Counted from the stretch's first letter, positions 1 through 6,135 are shown. The stretch is 12,554 nucleotides of DNA from Pseudanabaena sp. CAN_BIN31 (GCA_026785865.1 JAJAZG010000007.1:1-12554); one strand, 5' to 3'. Made by a program: numbers and translations. Notes: a model not told the origin generated them from the sequence alone.

Positions 1-42
1 TAATACGCAGTTTAAAAATCAATCTTAAAAGCGTAGATTATT

Positions 43-121
43 GTAAATAAGACGGGTATCGAACCCGTCCTATTTACACGCTTACATCCCGTCGCTCACC
101 TGAGTACAGGTAGAGCGCGGG
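43..121 (-). other. Two adjacent strong hairpins; possible structured RNA or relic of an IS200/IS605 right end
   Basis: On the minus strand, positions 121-88 form a stem of about 14 bp (CCCG, CGCTC and ACCTG pairing with CAGGT, GAGCG and CGGG) with a TACT loop and one bulged base per side. Positions 77-43 form a second 14-bp stem with loop TTCGATA. In the second stem, the one pair that is an A-C mismatch on the plus strand (50/70) becomes a G-U wobble on the minus strand, so an RNA read from the minus strand folds better. The structure lies just downstream of the NTF2-like gene and could be its 3' UTR. The run GAAAGCC followed by a GC-rich hairpin recalls the 3' guide-scaffold region of cyanobacterial tnpB elements, but no tnpB is present. 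The T-loop-like TTCGATA is not part of a tRNA. The function is unknown. Confidence 0.35.
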
Positions 122-159
122 GCTTTCGCTTAGTAGCTAAAATTTAATAAAAACTGCTT

Positions 160-666
160 TCAATATGGTTGAGTTGAGGAAGATGTATCAAAATATTCGC
201 GCCAGTAGCAAATTTGACCATCTTTTACCTCAATAATAATGGCATCATCTGCTTGATTGCGTTTGCCTGTTGATTTTTCAGTATCCTCATAATGCCATTC
301 CACGGCTGCTTGGTTGCCATCAATCACAATTCGTTGGATTGTAATATTCACATTCATGTACTGTTCAGCAAAGTTGGCTATTTGCTCGCGAATTTTTGCC
401 CGTCCTTGTGAGCGGTGACTGGGTACGATTAACTCTCCATCCAGCGCAAACAATTCAGTAAGAGCATCTACATCACGATTAACCCAAGCATTCCTTGCCT
501 GTTCAATTAATGATCGAATATTTTGTTGCGATTCACTTTGAGCTGTTACTGGATTCATAATAAAGGTTAAGTTAAATATAACAATTAAAGTAGAAAGAAA
601 GAGAAAAAATGCTAAAGCAAATAGAGATTGCTCAATCAGACCTGTAACAGACTTTTTTTTTGTCAT
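160..666 (-). CDS. Exported NTF2/SnoaL-like (DUF4440-type) protein
   Basis: A 168-aa protein. Residues 12-36 form a long hydrophobic helix followed by NPVTAQ-SES, which suits a signal peptide cut near residue 43 or a membrane anchor. Residues 45-160 read as an NTF2-like cone fold: a helix with IEQARNAWVNRDVDALTELFA, then GRAKIREQIANF, then alternating strands (NITIQRIVIDGNQAAVEWHYED and the AIIIEVKDGQICYWREYFD ending). Such domains occur in enzymes and in ligand-binding proteins, and no catalytic set can be assigned here, so the substrate is unknown. The start at 666 is preferred over the ATG at 675 because AAGGA lies 8 nt upstream of it. The first 50 codons and the upstream DNA are duplicated at 3717-4095, where the NTF2 domain has been lost. 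Confidence 0.75.
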   Translation of the reverse strand: MTKKKSVTGLIEQSLFALAFFLFLSTLIVIFNLTFIMNPVTAQSESQQNIRSLIEQARNAWVNRDVDALTELFALDGELIVPSHRSQGRAKIREQIANFAEQYMNVNITIQRIVIDGNQAAVEWHYEDTEKSTGKRNQADDAIIIEVKDGQICYWREYFDTSSSTQPY

Positions 667-916
667 GTTAGTCATCCTTCACAATATTTATATGATATTT
701 ATGTCTTCTGGCTACCCTGATGAAAAGTTTCACCTTCCTTTGGTAGAAATAAAGCAGAGGAAGTGTTAAAAACTCCATACCGCATAGATCATATTATTTG
801 CACTGCTCTTAAGCTCTGCATTACTTTAACACTTTTGATTTTATTGCAAACAATCCTGAAAAGATATCAACCATAGATAGAGATGACATTCTATCATTAG
901 AGATGCTAACGCCATA
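512..916. repeat. Direct repeat, copy A (pairs with 3717-4095)
   Basis: This stretch holds the 5' end of the NTF2-like gene plus about 240 bp upstream, and it recurs in the same orientation at 3717-4095. Identity by eye is roughly 90%. Copy A has about 26 extra bases around 715-740. The shared segment begins at GATCGAATATTTTG and ends around CTAACG-CATA. The two copies bracket the integron and toxin-antitoxin remnants, about 3.2 kb apart. Confidence 0.9.
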
Positions 917-1279
917 ATAAGGAAAATCATTGGGGTGATGTAGAAATATTTTTAATTTACCAAAGTTTGTACCTCGCTGAGTTTAATTGTGATTAGAGCG
1001 CCTTTCAATTCCTAACTTTAGCGATCGCTTCACAAATTTACTCCAACTTTTAGCATGGTTAGTTTAAGTTTGAGATTCAAAAGGCGATCGCATCAACAAT
1101 CATTTTCTCAAGTTTGTAAGGGGCGATCGCAATCTCACACAACCACAAATATTGTCAAATGATTTGATTTGTTTGAAGGGCGATCGCTAATAACCTCTCT
1201 TAACTTATCAACTAAGTCTGCTATTTTTGCTTGCCTAATCTTTGCTAAAACAGTCTTTCTCAATGGACTTAGCGGTTCG
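917..1279. other. Gene-poor stretch beyond the last attC; no confident gene
   Basis: After the direct repeat there is AT-rich DNA with four HIP1 octamers. On the minus strand, an open frame from TTG 1260 down to 1135 would encode 42 residues (including KIRQAKIADLVDKLREVISDR). It has no clear ribosome site and no recognisable family. It could be a fragment of a third cassette or flanking chromosome. I searched this stretch for a third R''/R' pair and found none that pairs convincingly. Confidence 0.5.
1021..1187. repeat. Cluster of four HIP1 octamers (GCGATCGC)
   Basis: GCGATCGC occurs at 1021-1028, 1084-1091, 1123-1130 and 1180-1187. This is the highly iterated palindrome of cyanobacterial genomes. 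Other copies in the window are at 3388, 4349, 7203, 10801, 10972, 11125, 11161 and 11888. The local density here, four in 167 bp of non-coding DNA, is well above the rest of the window. The role of HIP1 is unsettled. Here it mainly marks the DNA as cyanobacterial. Confidence 0.95.
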
Positions 1280-1365
1280 GCATAACGGCACAACGCATCG
1301 GCGGCAGATAACCTCGGCAACTACACAAGCGGCTTTCGTCCGTCCGATGCCGTGAAGTGTTAGAC
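1280..1365 (-). other. attC site of the second integron cassette
   Basis: Read on the minus strand, the order is as follows. R'' is GTCTAAC (1365-1359), an exact RYYYAAC match. A 5-nt spacer follows, then L'' ACGGCATC (1353-1346). The central region comes next, then L' GATGCGT (1299-1293), a 6-nt spacer and R' GTTATGC (1286-1280). L'' pairs with L' except for one extrahelical G, the hallmark of attC folding. The stem is extended by CGG/CCG. The 86-bp length is within the usual attC range. It starts 19 bp after the stop of the SLATT gene at 1385, as in a gene cassette. It shares GCAGATAACCTC (1304-1315) with the other attC. The predicted crossover lies between G1286 and T1285. Confidence 0.85.
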
Positions 1366-1384
1366 TGCGGTTGTCCAGTAAACT

Positions 1385-1831
1385 CTAACTGGGAGAATTT
1401 TCAATAGGACGTTTATTTGCTTCCTCAGCGCGCATCTTTCTAAATCTCTCTTGAATTTTTTGTAAATCCTCCTCTTTTTTAATCGCATCGAAGTCTTCAA
1501 TTAACTCCTCGGCTTGCACAATATACGCTGGATAGAAAGCTATTTTTTCTTGAACATTATAAAGCTTTTGAATACTGAGCAGTGCTGTAGATATCAGACC
1601 TAGCCATGCCGCAGCACTTACACCCAAAGGGTTTGCCCAAGGATTTTGTGGATCTTTAAGTGTAGGGCTAGTGCCAGTAATAGCAATTAAAACAGTTAAT
1701 ACAATTGAAGCGCCTATAATCGCATTATTCGTGTACTGATTACGCTTAAAACGATTTTCGTATGATTTTTTATATAGCTCTATTCTTTCCTTCAACTCTT
1801 TGGGCTTAAAACTATCTATTTCAGATGACAT
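1385..1831 (-). CDS. SLATT/DUF4231-type two-helix membrane protein, cassette gene
   Basis: A 148-aa protein. A charged N-terminal helix (about 8-33) is followed by transmembrane segments at about 36-53 and 70-90, the second containing WLGLISTALLSIQKLY. After these comes an amphipathic, charge-rich C-terminal helix rich in Glu and Lys (about 97-142). This layout, with the conserved IST-LLSI patch followed by a Tyr/Ala/Glu-rich helix, matches the SLATT superfamily. Members of that superfamily are proposed to be membrane or pore-forming effectors of bacterial conflict systems. The start is set at ATG 1831 because GAGGA lies just upstream. The longer frame begins inside an attC site, so it is unlikely to be real. 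The gene lies between two attC sites, forming a cassette of about 611 bp (1896 to 1286). The function is inferred from family layout only. Confidence 0.7.
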   Translation of the reverse strand: MSSEIDSFKPKELKERIELYKKSYENRFKRNQYTNNAIIGASIVLTVLIAITGTSPTLKDPQNPWANPLGVSAAAWLGLISTALLSIQKLYNVQEKIAFYPAYIVQAEELIEDFDAIKKEEDLQKIQERFRKMRAEEANKRPIENSPS

Positions 1832-1838
1832 TTTTTCC

Positions 1839-1864
1839 TCACTTTTATCACTCACTTTTATCAC
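1839..1864 (-). repeat. Perfect 13-bp tandem duplication in the leader of the SLATT cassette gene
   Basis: GTGATAAAAGTGA occurs twice in direct succession on the minus strand, immediately before GGAAAAAATG at the SLATT start. The repeat sits in the 5' leader of the cassette, next to the ribosome-binding site. It could change leader length by slippage, but no effect can be shown. Confidence 0.9.
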
Positions 1865-1890
1865 TGGGAATGAGAGCAGGCTAACTATAC

Positions 1891-1978
1891 GCATAACGTT
1901 CCCAATCACCTGCCGCAGATAACCTCAAACTCTAACCAATAACCTTCCGGCAGTCGGTGTGCATTGGAGTTGTTATGC
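1891..1978 (-). other. attC site between the two SLATT cassettes
   Basis: Read on the minus strand, the order is as follows. R'' is GCATAAC (1978-1972). A 5-nt spacer follows, then L'' CAATGCAC (1966-1959), an inner stem CTGCCG/CGGCAG around a variable loop, L' GTGATTG (1909-1903), a 5-nt spacer and R' GTTATGC (1897-1891). L'' pairs with L' as CAAT/ATTG and CAC/GTG with a single extrahelical G, exactly the asymmetry that marks the recombinogenic strand of attC. Total length is 88 bp. It lies directly downstream of the gene at 2022-2513 and upstream of the one at 1385-1831. The crossover is predicted between G1897 and T1896. Confidence 0.88.
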
Positions 1979-2021
1979 GGCAACTAGACAATAACGTCTC
2001 AAACTACCCGTTTGCACTGAG

Positions 2022-2513
2022 CTATTTCGGTTTATCGTTGGTGACATTATTGACGTTGTTGGGACGCTTTTGTTCAATGCGTTGCATCTCAGATCGCCAG
2101 TCGGTAACTTCAGCCATGTATATTTCCTCAATACGTTTAGAAAAGTTTTGGGCAGCTTTTTCTTCCTCAAGATTTGTATAATCATCCGAAGATTGTGTTA
2201 GGTAGCGGTTCATCTCACTCTCCAGTGCGTGATATGTATATCCGCTCCGTAAATAGGTTTCCCGCCAACCGTAGATGGATAATAAACCTGTTGAGATTGC
2301 TGCTCCCACCGAAGTAGCAGCAGCAAGAATTTTCACATATTGTCCATCAATGGGAATGAGAAGCAGGACGGGCGTTATGGCAGTCAAAAAGAGTGATGCA
2401 AACTGAGTTTTACTACTTCGGTTATGGGATTCCATCTTTAAACGAAGATAGTGCTCTAAAAGGCTTTTACATCGCTTCAGAGCAATATCACTTTTATTGT
2501 CACTGGTGTCCAT
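2022..2513 (-). CDS. SLATT/DUF4231-type two-helix membrane protein, first cassette gene
   Basis: A 163-aa protein. An N-terminal basic helix (about 9-33) comes first. Transmembrane segments follow at about 38-55 (FASLFLTAITPVLLLIP) and 60-81 (ending ISTGLLSIYGW). A long C-terminal helical region follows, with YHALESEMNRYL (94-105) and the terminal DWRSEMQ motif typical of DUF4231. It shares the IST-LLSI patch and overall layout with the neighbouring cassette gene at 1385-1831, so the two are probably distant homologues. It is the cassette nearest the integrase fragment, and a minus-strand promoter candidate at 2621-2650 reads into it. The start is ATG 2513, and the ribosome site is weak. SLATT proteins are proposed membrane-acting effectors in antiviral or inter-genomic conflict. 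No partner enzyme is visible here. Confidence 0.72.
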   Translation of the reverse strand: MDTSDNKSDIALKRCKSLLEHYLRLKMESHNRSSKTQFASLFLTAITPVLLLIPIDGQYVKILAAATSVGAAISTGLLSIYGWRETYLRSGYTYHALESEMNRYLTQSSDDYTNLEEEKAAQNFSKRIEEIYMAEVTDWRSEMQRIEQKRPNNVNNVTNDKPK

Positions 2514-2577
2514 AGAGCTTCATTGAGTACAATTTTTTATTTTGAAATCAGTTTTTTGTTTTGAGTTGCTGTCAGAT

Positions 2578-2584
2578 ACATAAC
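2578..2584 (-). other. Candidate attI/cassette junction
   Basis: GTTATGT on the minus strand (2584-2578) fits GTTRRRY loosely and differs by one base from the R' core (GTTATGC) of both attC sites. A cassette integrated at attI should begin with the last six bases of such a core, which would start cassette 1 at 2583, 70 bp before its gene. A second candidate, GTTACGC, lies at 2635-2629. The choice between them cannot be settled from sequence alone. Confidence 0.35.
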
Positions 2585-2620
2585 TTATAATTCTATCGCA
2601 GTTGCAGTATAATTATGTTT

Positions 2621-2650
2621 AAATTACTGCGTAACCGTATATTTTGTCAA
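2621..2650 (-). promoter_or_regulatory. Candidate cassette promoter (Pc-like)
   Basis: On the minus strand a perfect TTGACA (2650-2645) is followed after 18 bp by TAATTT (2626-2621), a weak -10. It lies between the integrase 5' end and the first cassette and points into the cassettes, where an integron Pc promoter is expected. On the plus strand, a TATAAT at 2608-2613 could serve the integrase, with a poor -35. Confidence 0.45.
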
Positions 2651-2666
2651 GATATTTGATAAATTT

Positions 2667-2702
2667 ATTTAAGATTAGATCTCGATTTAAGATTAGATCT
2701 CG
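2667..2702. repeat. Perfect 18-bp tandem duplication upstream of the integrase fragment
   Basis: ATTTAAGATTAGATCTCG occurs twice head-to-tail (2667-2684 and 2685-2702). Each unit holds AGATCT, so two palindromic sites lie 18 bp apart in the integrase leader. It may be a simple slippage product or a repeated binding site. No known regulator motif is recognised. Confidence 0.9.
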
Positions 2703-2756
2703 ACTTTAATTCTTGATAATTTTATTTCTGTTAACCATCTGCTTCTATGACTGAAG

Positions 2757-3167
2757 TTGCAAATTTTTACAAGCCATCCGAATCCCCCCTTTCTCACGCA
2801 AGTACGCCAGATAATGCGTCTCAAGCACATGAGTCGTAGTACGGAGAAAAGTTATTTGTATTACATTTTGGACTACATTTATTTTCATAATAAGCGCCAT
2901 CCACAAGAGATGGGAGTAGATGAGATTCGAGCATATTTGACTCATCTTGCAGTTCACAAAAATGTGGCTGCATCTACTCAAAATATTGGACTCTCGGCAC
3001 TTCTATTTTTATATCGTCAGGTTTTGAAACTGAATTTGCCCGATATCGATAATATCGAGAGGGCAAAACGTCCTAAGCGATTGCCCGTGGTCTTGACGCG
3101 CAAAGAAGTACAACAGGTTTTAGATATTATCGATGGAGTTGAAGGAATAGTTTTGCAATTACTCTAG
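2757..3167 (+). pseudogene. intI: Integron integrase, 5' fragment only
   Basis: About 136 codons resemble the N-terminal half of IntI-type tyrosine recombinases: the core-binding helices PPFLTQVRQIMRLKHMSRSTEKSY, HNKRHPQEMG, THLAVHKNVAASTQN, ALLFLYRQVL, then RAKRPKRLPVVLTRKEVQQVL. The frame stops after IVLQLL, just where intact proteins continue with the YGTGLRL box that holds the first catalytic Arg. All catalytic residues (Arg, His, Arg, Tyr) and the IntI-specific insertion are therefore absent, against a normal length of roughly 320 residues. The extreme N-terminus is also doubtful: an ATG at 2747 opens a different frame, so a one-base shift may lie between 2747 and about 2790, perhaps in the C6 run. 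The gene points away from the two cassettes, the canonical integron arrangement. It cannot encode an active recombinase. Confidence 0.82.
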
Positions 3168-3399
3168 TAACCACCGTAATATTTGGAGTTCGATAACACT
3201 GTTGAATAAATTGAGAAGCAGCACTACGATTCATCGCACTAAAAGCATTTCCCACCTCAACCAGTAGCGCCTGAGTCACCCACACTTCCCTTGCATTATA
3301 AACTTTTGGCAATAGAACCCTTGCCTGTTGATGATGCCGATCCTTAGAATTAAGTAAAGCCTGAATAAACGACGTATCCAGTAATAAGCGATCGCTCAT
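3127..3399 (-). pseudogene. PIN-domain toxin, C-terminally truncated
   Basis: The first 78 codons read as a PIN-domain ribonuclease of the VapC type: LLLDTSF with catalytic Asp8, then EVWVTQALLVEVGNAF with Glu48, then a helix and NITVVT. From residue 79 the frame runs through the antisense of the integrase fragment and stops at 90 residues. PIN proteins usually run to about 130-145 residues and need one or two further C-terminal acidic residues, which are missing. The ATG overlaps the antitoxin stop as ATGA, so the two genes form a translationally coupled toxin-antitoxin operon. Loss of the metal-binding C-terminus should leave the toxin inactive. Confidence 0.8.
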
Positions 3400-3638
3400 A
3401 ACTCACTCTTAGATTGACTTTTTGGAGTGCCATACAAATAATGGTCATGCTCAGCCGACCAATCTTCAGGAGCCTCAACAGTTCCCGTCAAATCCCCTAA
3501 TAAATCCCAAACATTAGCAACAGTTGGCACTTCTTCAGGAACAATTGTGATTAAATAACGCTTATGTGGCACAAGCTTGAGCGGCTGATCTGGGGTCAAC
3601 ACCGCGCCATCGAAAGTAACCGATAACAATTCATTCAT
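3396..3638 (-). CDS. Antitoxin of a PIN-type toxin-antitoxin pair
   Basis: An 80-aa protein starting MNELLSVTFDGAVLTPDQPL, followed by KLVPHKRYLITIVPEE. This resembles the short beta-rich antitoxins (DUF104/AF2212-like) that pair with PIN toxins. The C-terminal part (NVWDLLGDLTGTVEAPEDWSAEHDHYLYG) is acidic and is the likely toxin-binding tail, matching the usual D-W-x-x-E-H-D-x-Y-L ending. ATG 3638 is preferred by homology. A TTG at 3653 is also in frame, with AAGG close upstream, and it overlaps the stop of the chimeric fragment ending at 3650. The stop overlaps the toxin start by 4 bp. It remains intact although its toxin is broken. Confidence 0.7.
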   Translation of the reverse strand: MNELLSVTFDGAVLTPDQPLKLVPHKRYLITIVPEEVPTVANVWDLLGDLTGTVEAPEDWSAEHDHYLYGTPKSQSKSEL

Positions 3639-3649
3639 ATCACGTCTAC

Positions 3650-3871
3650 TCAAGCTACCTTTACAATTTCATATTTTATCAAAAAATCGGTGAATGTATT
3701 GACTTGTTGAAAGGGAGATCGAATATTTTGTTGCGATTCACTTTGAGCTGTTACTGGATTCATACTAAATGTTAAGCTAAATATAATGACTAAAGTAGAG
3801 AGAAAGAGAAAAAATGCTAAAGCAAACAGAGATTGCCCAATCAGACCTGTAACAGCCTTTTTTTCGGTCAT
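3650..3871 (-). pseudogene. 5' remnant of a second NTF2-like exported protein gene
   Basis: The first 49 or so residues (signal/anchor helix and the AQSESQQNIRS stretch) are nearly identical to the gene at 160-666. The match stops at 3717, and the frame then continues with about 22 unrelated residues (NTFTDFLIKYEIVKVA at the end) to a TGA at 3652-3650. The whole NTF2 domain is gone. The same AAGGA ribosome site is present upstream of ATG 3871. The stop overlaps a possible TTG start of the antitoxin as TTGA, so translation of this leader peptide might now feed the toxin-antitoxin operon. This is an inference from spacing only. Confidence 0.75.
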
Positions 3872-4095
3872 GTTAGTCATCCTTCACAATATTTATATGA
3901 TATTTATGTCTCCTACCTTTGGTAGAAATAAAGCAGAGGAAGCAATAAAAACTTCATACCGCACATATCATATTATTCGCACTGCTCTTAATCTCTGCAT
4001 TACTCTAACACTTTTGATTTTATTGCAAACAACCCTGAAAAGATATCAACCACAGATAGAGATGACATTCTATCATTGGAGATACTAACGACATA
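3717..4095. repeat. Direct repeat, copy B (pairs with 512-916)
   Basis: This is the second copy of the NTF2-like gene's 5' end and upstream DNA, in the same orientation as copy A and lacking about 26 bp relative to it. It accounts for most of the stretch 3872-4182, which has no real gene. The plus-strand frame crossing 3786-4088 runs through the antisense of the remnant gene and has in-frame stops in the matching part of copy A. From 4096 to 4182 I see only a small hairpin TATCTAT/ATAGATA (4123-4140), with no convincing terminator for the gene at 4183. Confidence 0.9.
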
Positions 4096-4182
4096 GCTTG
4101 ATTTTACCTAGCTGTTTTTTTGTATCTATCGTTATAGATAATTGCGGCGGTACTTTACCAATAAATTTTTTCACACAATCAG

Positions 4183-6135
4183 TTATTTATCGGTTAACCA
4201 GTAAAACTGATAGCCTTGCAAAACAATGCGACCATCATGTTGTGAAGGCATTTTACCGCTATATAAATCGACAAATTGACTATAAGCACTGAAGCCAGCA
4301 TTACCGATCGCCTCTAAGTCGAGATACTGTGGATTTGCATCAAAATTTGCGATCGCAAGTACCTTTTCCGAAGGGCGTTGGGGATCGAAACGCATAAAAC
4401 ATAGCAGGTGTGGATTATCAATTTGGAGAAGTTCGCGATTGTTGAAATCGGCAAAGGCAGAAATTTCTTTGCGAATGGCAATCATTTTTTTCATAGCATT
4501 GAAGATCGTGTATTCCACAGTGCCTTGTTTTTTGCGTAATTCAGCTTTTTCCCAATCAATTTTTGGACGATGAACCCAGCGATTATCATTGCATTTGCTT
4601 GGGTTTTCAGTGAAGCTATAATCATTCAGTACGCCCAGCGCATCGCCGTTGTAAAGCAAAGGAATACCTCCAAAAGATAGAATAATCCCATGCAGTAATA
4701 GAATTCTATTTATGGATGAAGCAATCAATTGCTCATTACCATCTTCTAAAGCAGATTCTAGTCCCACTAAAGATGCTAAAGAGCCGCAAATTCTGGCATC
4801 TCCCGTAACTTCATTAGGCATGAATACCAATCCTTTGGCAGAAGCGTCATACTTACCACTAAAGTAATCAACTAAGAATCGCCGATGGGAAGAAGGTTCA
4901 TATCCTGCCAACCGAATATCGTTATCATCAAAACCAAAGCCGATGTCATCATGGCAACGGACATAGTTCAGCCAAGTAGCGCGATCTAATTTATTCGGTA
5001 GATTTTTGATGCCTTGGTAAATTAATTTAGTGTTTTTGGTCGCAATGCCTTCCCATAGTAGGGCCATCAAAGTCGCGTTGTAGGCAATCTCACATTCCTT
5101 AGCAACGATCGCATCTTCGCCAAAATATTTGATGATTTCAATGGGAGCGACGATCGCTTCGGCGATAAATAGCACCCCTGGAGCAGTCACTTGACAGCAG
5201 TCTTTCATTAATTGCAATATCAAATGCGCTTTGCGCTCATTCTGACAAGTAGTTCCAATCTTTTTCCACAAAAAGGCAACCGCATCCAATCGCAGAATAT
5301 CGACACCTTGATTTGCCCAAAACAGAATGATGTCGAGCATTTCAATGAATACGGCGGGATTACTATAATTCAAATCCCATTGATAATCATGGAAAACTGT
5401 CATCACCCATTTTCCCATTTCCGCATTCCAAGTAAAGTTGCCTGGAGCAGTTTCTGGAAAGACATTGGGCATACTTTGCTCAAACATATCAGGGACTTCT
5501 CGGTTTTCAAATATATAGTAATAATCTTGAAAACGGCGATCGCCCTTAATCGCCTGTTTCGCCCATTCATGTTCATCAGAAGTATGATTGAGAACGATAT
5601 CGAGAACCAATAAAATATCGCGCTTTCTAAACTCTTCAGCAATATTACGAACATCTTGTAAGTTACCAACGCGATCGTCAATTTCGCGAAAATCACTGAT
5701 TGCGTAGCCGCCGTCGCTTTTCCCTTCAGGGCATTTCAAAATCGGCATGATATGCACCATATTGATGCCTAACTCTTGGAAATAGCTGATTTTATTAATT
5801 AAATCTGGTAAATTGTCGGCGAATCCATTGGAGTAGAGCGCCATCCCTACCCATTTCTGAGACAAAAACCAATTGTGATCTTGTTCGCGCTGAATATCAA
5901 TACGCTCCAGTTCGGTAGAGCGATCAATATATCCCTTCGCCATAACTTCCACTAGTCGCAACATTTGCAATTTGAAATCAGCACGATGTCCATATAGCGT
6001 ATAAAAGAGCGAATAAATTGCGTAAAAATTTGCGCCGAGACGTGTATAGAAATGTCGGAGATCTTGCCGCCGAATTTCTGGTTTTAAATCGTCAAGAATA
6101 GAATTTAAAAGGGAATGAGAAATTTGTTCGTACAT
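4183..6135 (-). CDS. ams: Amylosucrase (GH13, sucrose to glucan plus fructose)
   Basis: A 650-aa protein, close to the 636 or so residues of the classic enzyme. An N-terminal helical domain (1-90) precedes a GH13 (beta/alpha)8 barrel. The motif KCPEGKSDGGYA (134-145) carries Asp141, which with Arg519 (NRWVHRP region) forms the salt bridge that closes the sucrose pocket in amylosucrases. His184 lies in VLNHTSDEHEW. The nucleophile is Asp284 (DILRLDAVAF), the acid/base Glu326 (FIAEAIV) and the third carboxylate Asp396 (RCHDDIGF). All are present. The enzyme transfers glucose from sucrose onto alpha-1,4-glucan and releases fructose. It is the last gene of an sps-spp-ams series, 96 bp after spp, so sucrose made by the first two can be turned into glucan. 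The ribosome site before ATG 6135 is weak. Confidence 0.93.
   Translation of the reverse strand: MYEQISHSLLNSILDDLKPEIRRQDLRHFYTRLGANFYAIYSLFYTLYGHRADFKLQMLRLVEVMAKGYIDRSTELERIDIQREQDHNWFLSQKWVGMALYSNGFADNLPDLINKISYFQELGINMVHIMPILKCPEGKSDGGYAISDFREIDDRVGNLQDVRNIAEEFRKRDILLVLDIVLNHTSDEHEWAKQAIKGDRRFQDYYYIFENREVPDMFEQSMPNVFPETAPGNFTWNAEMGKWVMTVFHDYQWDLNYSNPAVFIEMLDIILFWANQGVDILRLDAVAFLWKKIGTTCQNERKAHLILQLMKDCCQVTAPGVLFIAEAIVAPIEIIKYFGEDAIVAKECEIAYNATLMALLWEGIATKNTKLIYQGIKNLPNKLDRATWLNYVRCHDDIGFGFDDNDIRLAGYEPSSHRRFLVDYFSGKYDASAKGLVFMPNEVTGDARICGSLASLVGLESALEDGNEQLIASSINRILLLHGIILSFGGIPLLYNGDALGVLNDYSFTENPSKCNDNRWVHRPKIDWEKAELRKKQGTVEYTIFNAMKKMIAIRKEISAFADFNNRELLQIDNPHLLCFMRFDPQRPSEKVLAIANFDANPQYLDLEAIGNAGFSAYSQFVDLYSGKMPSQHDGRIVLQGYQFYWLTDK

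Noticed and set aside
43..77. tRNA with T-loop TTCGATA on the minus strand
   Set aside because: The T-arm-like hairpin is self-contained (14-bp stem). No matching acceptor strand or anticodon arm lies upstream at the right distance.
1012..1070. Third attC-like pair CTAAC/GTTAG
   Set aside because: Only five bases pair. The adjacent bases do not form L boxes, and the span is too short with no coding cassette before it.
1135..1320. 61-aa minus-strand reading frame
   Set aside because: Its first third lies inside attC and it lacks a ribosome site. A shorter 42-aa version is possible but matches no family I know.
1280..1978. CRISPR-like array from the repeated GCAGATAACCTC
   Set aside because: There are only two copies, about 600 bp apart, each inside an attC. 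There is no repeat-spacer periodicity and no cas gene.
3786..4088. 100-aa plus-strand reading frame in repeat copy B
   Set aside because: Part runs antisense to the NTF2-like remnant, and the equivalent frame in copy A is interrupted by stops.
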